This document shows, piece by piece, positions 1 through 8,378 of a stretch of 52,494 nucleotides of DNA (positions within the stretch are counted from its first letter, which is position 1; the number at the start of each line of letters is the position of its first letter). Position numbers and translations under genes: made by a program. Location: the IMG/VR virus record IMGVR_UViG_3300032931_000510, positions 1 through 52,494 of that record. One strand, 5' to 3'. The notes beneath the pieces were generated by a model. The model made no database searches. It was not told where the DNA came from and worked only from the letters and a program-made list of their open reading frames with translations. Source of the DNA: a virus.

Positions 1-1503
1 ATCACTCTGGGAACGAAGGTTCTTACGCAGGGCTTCGTGAATCACGGTCTTGACGGTGTTGAAGGTGTTGGGATGCTCGGCTTTGGTGATGGTATAATTG
101 AGGTGCTCTGGGGACATATTCTCGGCCATGATCCTGGAAGGCTTTGCTAGTTTCTTGGCTGCGCTGATGATACCTGTTTCCCTGTTGATTTCCTTCCGAA
201 TGTGCTTACTCTGCTCCTGGTCATGATAGGCCTTGGCTGCTGCGCTCTTAGTTTTTTCTTTTTCTTGATAGGAAATATGTGCCATTTTAGAATGAAAGGC
301 CAAGTCAGGAGCCGACTGACTCACCCGCGCTTCTGCACTCCATTTGGCGGCCATGGCATCTGCTGCAAAATCCTGTGCTTCACTGAAATTCTCACCACGG
401 CGAGGTGGTGTCATCGCTTCCCCTGGTTCCTTCACATGGTTATGAGCGGCCACAGCGGAGGGCCAGAGTTTTTCATGGAGCTTATAGGCGGCTTCATGAT
501 GGATATTGTGCCCATGTTTCTTGAGTTCATCAGCAAAGAACTTGGCTTGGGCTTGATCCGCTTTCGTCCCAAAATGCTTGGCCAGATGCACAATATTCGC
601 GGTATGACGATTGGCGTTCTCATTGCTATTATAGGTACGCATAAAGGATTCGTCAAGTTCCATACTTTCCTCCATCTTACTGTAGCCTGGGCGATCCGCC
701 GTCTGACTACGATATAACTGATTGAACAGGGATCGTCGCTTGTGTCCCGCAGGCTGCTTCAAGGCCTGGCGCGCCTTCTCGTCCTTCTCCCATTGTCTAT
801 CGGCTTCGTCGCCGTGGTCCAAATGTTTCAGACCAGGGACACCTTTGGTACCTTCTGCCAATTTCTTAGCGTCGGCATGGGCCTTCTTGTAGGAATAGCC
901 ATACGCATTATGAGCCTTCTTATTCAGTTTCTCGGCCTTACCTGCAAAGACTTTCTTGACCAATGGATCGGTTGAACGATCCGACATACCATAAAATTTG
1001 AGTCCTTGGGAATGCCGCTTGTCGCCGACATGCTTCGCGGTCAAGGCAGAAATTTCATCGAGTTGGGTGCTTTCCTCAAATCGATACGGACCATCATTAT
1101 TCTGTTCATGTTTGCCGTACATACCTGTGGCTGGCATAGGCACCACCTTGATATTCTTCCATTGGGTCATAGGCACACCCTTGGGATGAATGGTACCACC
1201 AACACTCACGGCCTGTTTCATGGCATCAGTTCTATCTTTGGCCAATACTTCCCACCGTTTACCCTCATGATCGATAATCATCCAACTAGATTCTTGAATG
1301 GAGGTCTGTTCAGATGTGGTCACATCATTCGGGGACGCCTTGGCGGCACCGAGATGATAGCGATTCTTGCCTGGACGGACAGGGGTAATATTCAGATGCC
1401 CGGTGTCATGGACATGAATGACCCGATGGACCTGCCCAGCGTGAGGACCGATCTTAGGTACGACATGATCGCCGACCTTATATTGTTCGTTGAGAGTTGC
1501 CAT
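1..1503 (-). CDS. Partial large phage protein of unknown function, KOW-like N-terminus
   Basis: The minus-strand frame is open from the ATG at 1503 to the window edge (501 codons), so the C-terminus is missing. The start is set by an AAGGAG ribosome site 8 bases upstream. Residues about 8-30 (YKVGDHVVPKIGPHAGQVHR) resemble a KOW/SH3-like small beta domain, as found in ribosomal and transcription proteins. The rest is rich in Lys, His and Ala and looks largely helical. I do not recognise the family. It lies 13 bases downstream of the 780-residue fusion and probably shares its late promoter, which points to a late or virion role. LDE-S and IHE-A tripeptides inside it resemble T4 prohead protease sites but are weak evidence alone. 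The open frame is certain; function is unknown. Confidence 0.75.
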   Translation of the reverse strand, partial: MATLNEQYKVGDHVVPKIGPHAGQVHRVIHVHDTGHLNITPVRPGKNRYHLGAAKASPNDVTTSEQTSIQESSWMIIDHEGKRWEVLAKDRTDAMKQAVSVGGTIHPKGVPMTQWKNIKVVPMPATGMYGKHEQNNDGPYRFEESTQLDEISALTAKHVGDKRHSQGLKFYGMSDRSTDPLVKKVFAGKAEKLNKKAHNAYGYSYKKAHADAKKLAEGTKGVPGLKHLDHGDEADRQWEKDEKARQALKQPAGHKRRSLFNQLYRSQTADRPGYSKMEESMELDESFMRTYNSNENANRHTANIVHLAKHFGTKADQAQAKFFADELKKHGHNIHHEAAYKLHEKLWPSAVAAHNHVKEPGEAMTPPRRGENFSEAQDFAADAMAAKWSAEARVSQSAPDLAFHSKMAHISYQEKEKTKSAAAKAYHDQEQSKHIRKEINRETGIISAAKKLAKPSRIMAENMSPEHLNYTITKAEHPNTFNTVKTVIHEALRKNLRSQSD

Positions 1504-1516
1504 TGAGCGGTCTCCT

Positions 1517-3859
1517 TTATGTACGGGTATCTGGTTCATCGAATTCTTCAGCATATTGCGTCGGAATACCGCGGAGGGTATCCATCATTTCCGACAAGGA
1601 CTTCTTGACTGGTGCGACCACAGGTGGCGGTGGTGGAGCCAAATGGAGCTTGGCCGCTTCAAATTTGCGAATGTCCTTATTCCATTCTCCATGCTGGTCT
1701 TTTGGGAGGGCATCGCGCTTCTTATACAGGGTATCTAAGTGCATTTGTGTTCCGGTATGACCGAGTTCCTGGGCCTTGTTGAAGGTACTCACCGGTCCCC
1801 CAACAGGAGAGGCTTCTGCGAGGAAGTCTTCAAAGGCTTCGTTGAGTGCCTTCTTCTTTGGTGCTGGGGCCGCTTGGGTCTTCGCGGTCTCGGCATATTT
1901 CTTCTTCTCTTCTGGTGTGGCAGGGGCCTCACGCTGTTGGAGCTTCCCATGCAAGGAGAAATGGGTGACGACCCCACCTTTTCCATACTTTCCAAATCCA
2001 TAATATTCCAATCCCTTGGCCCGTGCTTCCTCAGAGGCCTCAGAATTAGGATCGGGATTCGACTTGACAGGTTTCTTTTTGGCACCTGGGAACTTTGGAG
2101 GCGCATCCTTGACCAGTTTGCTGGCCATCTTCGGTTGATTAATCAGATTCCCCAATGATTTCGCAATCCATTGCTGGGCCGCTGGATGGGCAGGTGGTGC
2201 CTGGGTAAATTTCTTGACGGTCTTATGGAGATCGGTGAGTTGTTTCTCTTTTTCCGCGACGACCTCAGGTGGTGCCGTCTTATGATCTTCGGAATTATCA
2301 TATTCATGATAGTGATCGGTCCCAAACATCTTGGCATAATCGACCCGCTGATCCTGTGACTTCTGCCATTTGGCCGCGCGAATCTTCTCTGGGACCATGC
2401 GGCCGCCACGCTGACCTCGGGCGATATTGCGTTCGGCCGAGACTTTATCGGACGCATGAACAAAGACCAGTTTGGTATCATACCCCTCGTCTTCCAACAT
2501 GCCCTTGAGTTTCTTGATCTTGGTCTTATCATCCCCTGTGGAATTGATAATCATCCCATTCTTCCCATGCAGGGCCAAACGATGACGGAGATCGGTCACC
2601 GACTTGGCGCGGGCCCGCACCGCATCCCGTTGATCCTTTTCGGAATCTGGCATCGTCTTGTCCAGCTTCTTCTTGTCTATCATATATTCCAGGGCCACAT
2701 CTGAATTGATTTCGACCATACCATGACCGTCCAAGGCCTTGTGCATCACAAAGTCTTTACCTGATCCAGGTCCGCCTGCCAGGAAGACCGCCTTGAAGAT
2801 CCCTTGATCGTGGACACCTTCGGTCAACATCTGATAGTCCATCTGATGGTCTTCGTTCACGGTCTGTCCCTTTCGCACATCATGATACAATTCCTTGGCA
2901 TGAGCATGGGAGACCCCAGGCGCCACACCCTTCTTGAATTCATGGAAGTTGCCTGACTTGGCGTGTTCGCGCATCTTGCTGGCTGACATTCCTTCTACTC
3001 CTTTGGCATCGGGGTCCCGGTGACCTGCTGAATGGACTGTGATGCTCTTGAACTTATAGCCATGACCTTCTTTATCGAAGTGTCCGTTATATTTATGAAG
3101 GGAAGCATGGAATTCCTTGACCCGATCTGATCCCACGACCACATGGAGATGCTTGGTGCCGGCTTTATGGAGCAGGGCAGCATGATGAAAAATTGTCGGA
3201 TGTTTGGGGGACGAGGCGGTGACATGCGTACCTGGGAAGGCATGTTTGGCGTGTTTGAGCTTATCGGCCTGGCTCAGGGGATTCTTTTCGGCATCCTGGG
3301 AATGACTCAGCACCACATGATGATCGGCATGATGTTCCTGGGCGACTTCATGGACCTTATGGACGAGTTTGGCGTGGCCCGCGGTCGGCGGATTAATCCG
3401 CCCGAATGTCAAAACACTATGTTTCTCAACGGATTCCGTCAATGATCGAAAGGATTCCACCACAGACTTAGTAAAAGACTTGGGGTACTCTTGGGTCGCC
3501 TTGAGTAATTCGGGAAAGTTTACACTCATCTTATACACCGGGACCTGAGCATAGGGGTCCATGTTCAGGAGCGCGAGATATCGGTGATGCCCGTCCAAAA
3601 TGATATAGTCAGAGGAGATGATAATCGGTTGATCCAGGTCCTTGCGGTCCAGGGTCAGAAAATGTTCGATTTTCGCTTTGTTGAAGTGACCCTGAGAAGG
3701 GGTCAGATGGTTCGCAGGAAGACGGGTCTGGGTGCTGTGAATGTGCTTCTGCTTCGTCATCCAACGCAGATAATCCTGCACATCAGCGGTTTTCACTTGG
3801 GGGAGGGCTGAACGATCTATATTCAGTGAATATTTTGGTATGAACAGTTCAGACAACAT
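1517..3859 (-). CDS. Triple-domain protein: ParB-like, NMN adenylyltransferase-like, P-loop kinase
   Basis: A 780-residue fusion. Residues about 1-115 look like a ParB/sulfiredoxin-like domain, with ILDGHHR at 87-93. Residues about 147-335 form a nucleotidyltransferase domain with TFGRINPPTAGH at 151-162 (HxGH-type motif) and MSASKMR at 291-297 (ISSTxxR-type motif), as in NMN adenylyltransferases. Residues about 350-555 form a P-loop kinase with GGPGSGKD at 362-369, of polynucleotide-kinase/zeta-toxin type. The C-terminal 220 residues are Lys/Pro-rich. The NMNAT-plus-kinase pairing recalls NadR of NAD salvage, but the substrate is inferred. LTE-S (140-143), LTE-G (345-348), LNE-A (672-675) and LAE-A (680-683) match the T4 prohead protease consensus and fall between domains. 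Start: ATG at 3859 with a GAGGGG site; a TATAAATA late promoter lies about 40 bases upstream. Confidence 0.85.
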   Translation of the reverse strand: MLSELFIPKYSLNIDRSALPQVKTADVQDYLRWMTKQKHIHSTQTRLPANHLTPSQGHFNKAKIEHFLTLDRKDLDQPIIISSDYIILDGHHRYLALLNMDPYAQVPVYKMSVNFPELLKATQEYPKSFTKSVVESFRSLTESVEKHSVLTFGRINPPTAGHAKLVHKVHEVAQEHHADHHVVLSHSQDAEKNPLSQADKLKHAKHAFPGTHVTASSPKHPTIFHHAALLHKAGTKHLHVVVGSDRVKEFHASLHKYNGHFDKEGHGYKFKSITVHSAGHRDPDAKGVEGMSASKMREHAKSGNFHEFKKGVAPGVSHAHAKELYHDVRKGQTVNEDHQMDYQMLTEGVHDQGIFKAVFLAGGPGSGKDFVMHKALDGHGMVEINSDVALEYMIDKKKLDKTMPDSEKDQRDAVRARAKSVTDLRHRLALHGKNGMIINSTGDDKTKIKKLKGMLEDEGYDTKLVFVHASDKVSAERNIARGQRGGRMVPEKIRAAKWQKSQDQRVDYAKMFGTDHYHEYDNSEDHKTAPPEVVAEKEKQLTDLHKTVKKFTQAPPAHPAAQQWIAKSLGNLINQPKMASKLVKDAPPKFPGAKKKPVKSNPDPNSEASEEARAKGLEYYGFGKYGKGGVVTHFSLHGKLQQREAPATPEEKKKYAETAKTQAAPAPKKKALNEAFEDFLAEASPVGGPVSTFNKAQELGHTGTQMHLDTLYKKRDALPKDQHGEWNKDIRKFEAAKLHLAPPPPPVVAPVKKSLSEMMDTLRGIPTQYAEEFDEPDTRT

Positions 3860-3900
3860 GAAAACCCCTCTACAGGATCTTGGGAATGGATGTTATCTGT

Positions 3901-3908
3901 TATTTATA
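3901..3908 (-). promoter_or_regulatory. Late promoter, perfect T4 TATAAATA box
   Basis: The minus strand reads TATAAATA, the canonical gp55-dependent T4 late promoter. It overlaps the TAA stop (3904-3906) of the GDPD-like gene and would start transcripts about 36 bases before the ATG of the triple-domain gene at 3859. A gp55 gene is present in this window at 47.6-48.2 kb. Confidence 0.75.
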
Positions 3909-4395
3909 CAATTTCGGTCTTCTCGCTCAGGTATGCCACCAGGGTGCCCACATGATCGGAACAGAGGCCAGATCCCTCATATCCAGCGAGTTCTTCACGA
4001 TAGGAGTCATCCACGGGCTGGTCGCGTTCTGGTATCACATACACAAAGGAATTCCCAGAGGACGGGGCCCCATAGAATCCCAACAAATCGCCCCAGGAGG
4101 TCAGGGCATAGGAATCAGTTTGGTGCCAAAATACATTCAATCCCTGTTCAGCCGCGGCCAGAAGGGCCTCAGGATTGCGGGCCCTGAGCAAGACCGAATT
4201 ACTCGCATACGGGAGCCAATCGAGATGAGGTTTCCATATCGGTTTCCGCTCACCAAACCAGAAACACCCCTCATGATACCAGGCATCCACCATGACATGA
4301 TATCCCAGATGAATCGCCTCATTCAAGTACTCTGGGGTATTTTCCCGTTCGGGCACTCGACCGAAGAGATTGCCTCGATGGGCGATGAGGATCAC
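3904..4395 (-). CDS. Glycerophosphodiester phosphodiesterase-like protein
   Basis: A 163-residue protein beginning IAHRGN with ENTPEYLNEAI a few residues later; this is the N-terminal catalytic signature (HR...E.T) of the GDPD TIM-barrel family. A second conserved His/Asp stretch (VMVDAWYHEG) follows. It is shorter than typical GDPDs (about 230-250 residues), so it is a minimal or divergent member. The family hydrolyses glycerophosphodiesters; here it may act on a lipid- or glycan-linked phosphodiester. The start codon is GTG at 4395 and overlaps the TGA stop of the upstream methyltransferase (GTGA), indicating translational coupling. It is the last gene of the glycan operon. Confidence 0.7.
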   Translation of the reverse strand: MILIAHRGNLFGRVPERENTPEYLNEAIHLGYHVMVDAWYHEGCFWFGERKPIWKPHLDWLPYASNSVLLRARNPEALLAAAEQGLNVFWHQTDSYALTSWGDLLGFYGAPSSGNSFVYVIPERDQPVDDSYREELAGYEGSGLCSDHVGTLVAYLSEKTEIV

Positions 4396-4955
4396 TGTGT
4401 CACCGGCTTCCAGGCAATCATTTTCAAGACGGCTTGGTTTCCTGGCGCAGGATTCCGAGTATCGGACTGACGAAAGGGATTCCTGAATTCATGGAGGACC
4501 AACAAAGTATGGAGCGAGGCGGCATCAAATCCATTGACATGCCCCATCCCGGCCAGTTTGTACTCGTCCACATTCTGAAATCCACCATACAGATAGCTCA
4601 TTGCGTTCCGCCATGGATCAGTATGTTGATTGAGCCAGCCGATGTTTCCGCATTGTTCTTTCCAATCGTTCTTGACAATACGCTCGGCAATCCAGCGCAC
4701 ATCAGGGACCGTGATTTCCAGCAGGCCGCCTGGAGCTAAGATACGAAACACTTCATCCAATACCCGATCCACATCAAAAATGGTGATATGCTCGACCACA
4801 TCGCCCATATACACTTTCGAAAAGGTATGTTCAGCAAAGGGATACGGTGTGATAAGCAAATCGTGGAGACAATTCACATAGGGCCATTCATGGAGGTCCA
4901 TGCGAACGTCGGCATCGGCCTTGGGGTGGGGACCTGAACCAATATCTAGGATCAT
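4392..4955 (-). CDS. SAM-dependent methyltransferase (class I)
   Basis: A 187-residue Rossmann-fold methyltransferase. Motif I is ILDIGSGPHP at residues 2-11, so the protein has almost no N-terminal extension. The post-I acidic segment DVRMDLHEWPY, the motif GDVVEHI and the LAPGGLLEITVPDVRW segment are typical of Methyltransf_11-type enzymes in polysaccharide clusters. It probably methylates a sugar or glycan product of this operon; the acceptor is not visible. The ATG at 4955 overlaps the TGA of the upstream nucleotidyltransferase gene, and its own stop overlaps the next gene. Confidence 0.8.
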   Translation of the reverse strand: MILDIGSGPHPKADADVRMDLHEWPYVNCLHDLLITPYPFAEHTFSKVYMGDVVEHITIFDVDRVLDEVFRILAPGGLLEITVPDVRWIAERIVKNDWKEQCGNIGWLNQHTDPWRNAMSYLYGGFQNVDEYKLAGMGHVNGFDAASLHTLLVLHEFRNPFRQSDTRNPAPGNQAVLKMIAWKPVTQ

Positions 4956-5383
4956 GATAATTCCTTCCAGCGTTTCAAAATTGCCGAGGAGGCATTCACT
5001 TTCTGCGTACCCCCGACACCAAAGACAAATTCACAATTCAGATCATCAAACGCGGCTTCAGCATTATTTAGTGCGGTCCGATCACCCCCGTTGGCCACAA
5101 TCAACGGGTAGTCAGGAAATTCCGCCCGTACCTGACGGAGCAAATCTAAGGCCGTACCATCTCGATCATCAAAGGCCCGGACACCAGAGACCATACGAAG
5201 ATGCTGGACCAAGTAAGACCGTTCATGCCAGGGAAGGAAATAGTTGCCCTTCTTGTTGATCAACCAGGCATCAGAATTCACTCCCACAATGAGGATATCG
5301 CCCAGGAACGAGGCCTCGTTCAGGTATTGGATATGGCCAGCATGGAGCGGATCAAATCCACCTGAGGCAATGACGATCTTCAT
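4952..5383 (-). CDS. Cytidylyltransferase-fold sugar nucleotidyltransferase (RfaE2/TagD-like)
   Basis: A 143-residue single-domain protein with SGGFDPLHAGH at residues 7-17, the HxGH motif of the cytidylyltransferase superfamily, and GVNSDAW and WHERSYLV segments as in HldE C-domains and TagD. Such enzymes transfer AMP or CMP from NTP to a sugar-1-phosphate or glycerol-phosphate. Next to a heptose-kinase-like GHMP kinase (6350-7351) a role in making a nucleotide-activated heptose is plausible, although the classical GDP-heptose enzyme HddC belongs to a different fold. The ISSTxxR-like element is NASSAILKRW near the C-terminus. Overlapping ATGA junctions exist on both sides. Confidence 0.75.
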   Translation of the reverse strand: MKIVIASGGFDPLHAGHIQYLNEASFLGDILIVGVNSDAWLINKKGNYFLPWHERSYLVQHLRMVSGVRAFDDRDGTALDLLRQVRAEFPDYPLIVANGGDRTALNNAEAAFDDLNCEFVFGVGGTQKVNASSAILKRWKELS

Positions 5384-6348
5384 GATGAGTGCCTCTGAAG
5401 ATAATCAAGATAGGCCCAACGGAGTCCATCATATAAGTTCACCTTCGGCTCCCATCCTAGCGCACGAATACGGGAAGAATCCGACAGCTTCGAGAATACG
5501 CCGTCGGGTTTTGTGGTATCAAAGTTAATGCCGAACTTACCGTCAAACCCTACCACACGGGCGATCAGTCTGGCAAAATCCTCGACCGTATGATCTCCCC
5601 CAGATCCCACATTGACCATATTACATCGTGGATCAACGCCTGCCCGAGAATGCCATACAGACTTCTCAGTATTCATCACCAGGAGGCAGGCGTCTGCCAG
5701 ATCGTCACAATAGAGAAATTCTCTCCGAGGACGACCCGTACCCCAGACCGTGACGGTTGACGATCCTGTGATCTTGGCCTCATGGAAGGTCCGAATCATG
5801 CCTGCGGTAATGTGTCCGCCTTCAGGATGATAGTTGTCATTGAGACCATAGAGATTGCAAGGCAGAACGGTCCGATAATCAGTCTTGAATTCCCGATTGT
5901 AGGACTCACACATTTTGATCCCGGCGATTTTCGCAATGGCATACGGTTCATTCGTGGGTTCCAATGGACCCGTCATGAGCGATTCTTCCTTGATCGGCTG
6001 TTGGGCATCAGTGGGATAGATGCAATTAGAACCAAGAAACAGGAGCTTCTTGATACCCGCCGACGCAGCACCATCAATCACATTCGTTTGAATCATGAGA
6101 TTTTCGTAGATGAACTGACCTGGATAGGTGTTATTGGCGAGGACACCGCCCACAAACGCGGCACACAAATACACTTGATCGATGTCGCCTCTGGAGAGGA
6201 ATAATTTGGTTGATTGGGTATCGGTCAAATCCAGTTCTTTATGACTCCGAATCAGGATATCCTGTTCACGCACCCCCGAACGAATTAAGGCCCGTATAAT
6301 AGCGGAACCCACTAATCCGCGGTGTCCTGCCACAAAAATTTTCCCCAT
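5380..6348 (-). CDS. fcl: GDP-L-fucose synthase
   Basis: A 322-residue extended SDR protein. The NADP-binding motif GHRGLVGSAI is at residues 8-17, the catalytic YxxxK appears in PYAIAKIAG (about residues 136-144), and FLGSNCIYP and LPCNLYG...DNYHPEGGH are hallmark segments of GDP-4-keto-6-deoxy-D-mannose 3,5-epimerase/4-reductase. It would convert the Gmd product to GDP-L-fucose, or act on the heptose equivalent. Length matches E. coli Fcl (321). Together with gmd at 10695-11666 the two-step GDP-fucose route is complete. It is separated by one base from the upstream kinase gene. Confidence 0.9.
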   Translation of the reverse strand: MGKIFVAGHRGLVGSAIIRALIRSGVREQDILIRSHKELDLTDTQSTKLFLSRGDIDQVYLCAAFVGGVLANNTYPGQFIYENLMIQTNVIDGAASAGIKKLLFLGSNCIYPTDAQQPIKEESLMTGPLEPTNEPYAIAKIAGIKMCESYNREFKTDYRTVLPCNLYGLNDNYHPEGGHITAGMIRTFHEAKITGSSTVTVWGTGRPRREFLYCDDLADACLLVMNTEKSVWHSRAGVDPRCNMVNVGSGGDHTVEDFARLIARVVGFDGKFGINFDTTKPDGVFSKLSDSSRIRALGWEPKVNLYDGLRWAYLDYLQRHSS

Positions 6349-6349
6349 G

Positions 6350-7351
6350 TTATTTCTCCTGGTCCTGATAGTCGTGATAGATCAATTGGGAACCTAAAAA
6401 CTCAAACGCCACAGGGACATGCTTGAGCTTCAAGGCCTCCTGGACTTGCTGTTGTTTCTCGGGTGGGGTCAAGAACAGAATAAATCCACCTCCGCCTGCG
6501 CCCAGGATCTTTCCCCCGACCGCTCCGGCGTTGATCCCTGCCCGATAGATATCATCAATCTCTGGATTGGTGATGCTCGTGGCGATATCCTTCTTGAGTC
6601 GCCATTGGGTGTTCAACAGAGAGGCAAACTCATGAATGCGATTATACTCCACACCAAATAAGACGGATTCGGCTTCTTTGGTCAGGTCCTGCATTTCCCT
6701 GAGATCCACGGTCTTGTTGAGAATATTTTCGATCTTCTTCTCAGTAATATCAAAGGAATTCCGCAACTTCGTGGTAAAGAATATCTGGACCCAGGATTCC
6801 AATTCCTTGACGACCTCGGCGCGAAGTGGCAAGGGATGACACATAAATTCCGATTGCCCACCAAACTCAATCCGATTGAATCCCCCAAAGGCCGCGGCCA
6901 CTTGATCCTGTGATCCCACCGACTCACCAAGGACTTCTTGTTCCAAGGTAATGGCCAGACGCGCCAATTCTCGCTTGGTCTTTTGTTGATGCTTCAGGGC
7001 AGAAAGACCGTGAATCAACGAAACCGCAAAACTGGAACTGGAACCGATCCCTGTCCGATTCGGTAAATCACCATGATGGGTAATATCGATCCCTGTGTTG
7101 ATCTTCATGTACTTGATCGCCTCACGAATCACAGGCACCTGAATCTGGTTGACCTCTTGGACTTCCTCTCGATCATAGTACCGTATCCGATACTTGTAAT
7201 CAAAGATGTCTGGCAAGGTTCGCAGGACCAAAAATGAATACTTGTTGATGGTCGTCGATAGCACCGCACCCCCATGTTCTCGATACCAGGCGGGATAATC
7301 GGTGCCTCCACCAAAAAAGGAAACCCGATAAGGGGTTCGGATGATTAACAT
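6350..7351 (-). CDS. hddA: GHMP sugar kinase, D-glycero-D-manno-heptose 7-phosphate kinase-like
   Basis: A 333-residue GHMP kinase. PYRVSFFGGGTDYP near residue 6, the ATP-binding GIGSSSSFAVSL loop near residue 100 and a C-terminal GGKILGAGGGGF motif are characteristic of HddA-type heptose kinases; the length also fits. HddA phosphorylates D-glycero-D-manno-heptose 7-phosphate at C1 on the route to GDP-heptose. A fucokinase or other sugar kinase is possible because these families are close. It lies between fcl and a Gmd/Rmd-like gene in the same operon, which supports supply of an unusual deoxy- or heptose sugar to a glycan. Confidence 0.8.
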   Translation of the reverse strand: MLIIRTPYRVSFFGGGTDYPAWYREHGGAVLSTTINKYSFLVLRTLPDIFDYKYRIRYYDREEVQEVNQIQVPVIREAIKYMKINTGIDITHHGDLPNRTGIGSSSSFAVSLIHGLSALKHQQKTKRELARLAITLEQEVLGESVGSQDQVAAAFGGFNRIEFGGQSEFMCHPLPLRAEVVKELESWVQIFFTTKLRNSFDITEKKIENILNKTVDLREMQDLTKEAESVLFGVEYNRIHEFASLLNTQWRLKKDIATSITNPEIDDIYRAGINAGAVGGKILGAGGGGFILFLTPPEKQQQVQEALKLKHVPVAFEFLGSQLIYHDYQDQEK

Positions 7352-7361
7352 TGAGAGGCTC

Positions 7362-8378
7362 CTATCGGGTCAAAAATTGTCCATAATTCAAATCCACTTC
7401 TTCGCGCCAGTAATTCAACAGATCCCGCATGGTCACCAAAAAAGGAATCTCAGGCTTCCATCCGGTATGCGCTTCAAACTTTCTGGTATCAGGCACTTGC
7501 AGATCGGCATCAATGGGACGAAGACGCTCTGCATCTAGCCCCACTCGTATCTGATCTTTCATTGATGAGAAAGAGAGGAGGGTCGTCAGCATGTCCCGAA
7601 TCGTCGCGGTATAGGTGCCTCCAATATTATAATATTGTCCGCCTATGGGATTGACCGTCAGGAGCATGTGATAGGCGCGTACGGCATCACGCACATCAGC
7701 AAAGGTGCGAAGACTCTCAAGATTCCCCACCTTGACCACAGGATCTTTTGTATAGCCCGCTTCGATCATCGCAATTTGTTTGGCAAACGATGATTCCGCA
7801 AACACATCGCCACGGCGAGGTCCGGTATGCGTAAACATCCGAGTGGTCATAATTGTCATACCATACGCTTCCGCATAATACCGTCCAATCAAATCTGTAC
7901 CGACTTTGGAAATCGCATAGGGTGACGCGGGATGAAAGGAACATTCTTCGTTGATTGGGAGCTTCTCCTTGGGAACTCGACCAAAGACCTCTGAGGAGGC
8001 ACAAACATGAATAATCGCGTCAGGCTTATGGTTCCGCAGAGATTCCAATAATCTCAGGGTTCCTTGGATGTTCGTATCTAGTGTATTGATCGGCGCTGTG
8101 AAACTCGTTTGAGGAAAGCTTTGTGCGGCCAGATGAAACACATAATCAGGCTGATGGTGCTTGATCACCCGATCCAGGCTCCCGGCATCAGTCAAATCCC
8201 CGTAGGTCAACTCGACTCGATCTTTTGTATTGATCCGACCTGTGAGATGTGCGATATTCTTGAGGGAATCGGCCCAGCGATACATACCGACGAGATGCCA
8301 ATCAGTGTGTTGTAACAGATAATCCGCTAAATGTGAACCGACCATCCCGGTGATGCCTGTAATCAATGCAATCGTCAT
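7362..8378 (-). CDS. NAD(P)-dependent GDP-sugar dehydratase/reductase (Gmd/Rmd family)
   Basis: A 338-residue extended SDR protein with GITGMVGSHLADYLL at residues 8-22 (GxxGxxG), the active-site segment SPYAISKVGTDL (YxxxK) and FTHTGPRRGDVF, as in GDP-mannose 4,6-dehydratases and GDP-6-deoxy-D-lyxo-4-hexulose reductases (Rmd). A second, more orthodox gmd lies at 10695-11666, so this copy probably acts after it (Rmd step to GDP-D-rhamnose) or on a GDP-heptose. Sequence alone does not decide. The ATG at 8378 overlaps the upstream TGA. Confidence 0.75.
   Translation of the reverse strand: MTIALITGITGMVGSHLADYLLQHTDWHLVGMYRWADSLKNIAHLTGRINTKDRVELTYGDLTDAGSLDRVIKHHQPDYVFHLAAQSFPQTSFTAPINTLDTNIQGTLRLLESLRNHKPDAIIHVCASSEVFGRVPKEKLPINEECSFHPASPYAISKVGTDLIGRYYAEAYGMTIMTTRMFTHTGPRRGDVFAESSFAKQIAMIEAGYTKDPVVKVGNLESLRTFADVRDAVRAYHMLLTVNPIGGQYYNIGGTYTATIRDMLTTLLSFSSMKDQIRVGLDAERLRPIDADLQVPDTRKFEAHTGWKPEIPFLVTMRDLLNYWREEVDLNYGQFLTR

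Noticed and set aside
202-1760. Several plus-strand ORFs of 60-170 codons
   Set aside because: They overlap the continuous minus-strand frame with clear ribosome sites, have no recognisable motifs and recur as shadows throughout the window; no plus-strand gene is supported anywhere.
1789-2532. Minus-strand alternative frames inside the triple-domain gene
   Set aside because: They are out of frame with a protein showing three recognisable domains and have no start signals.
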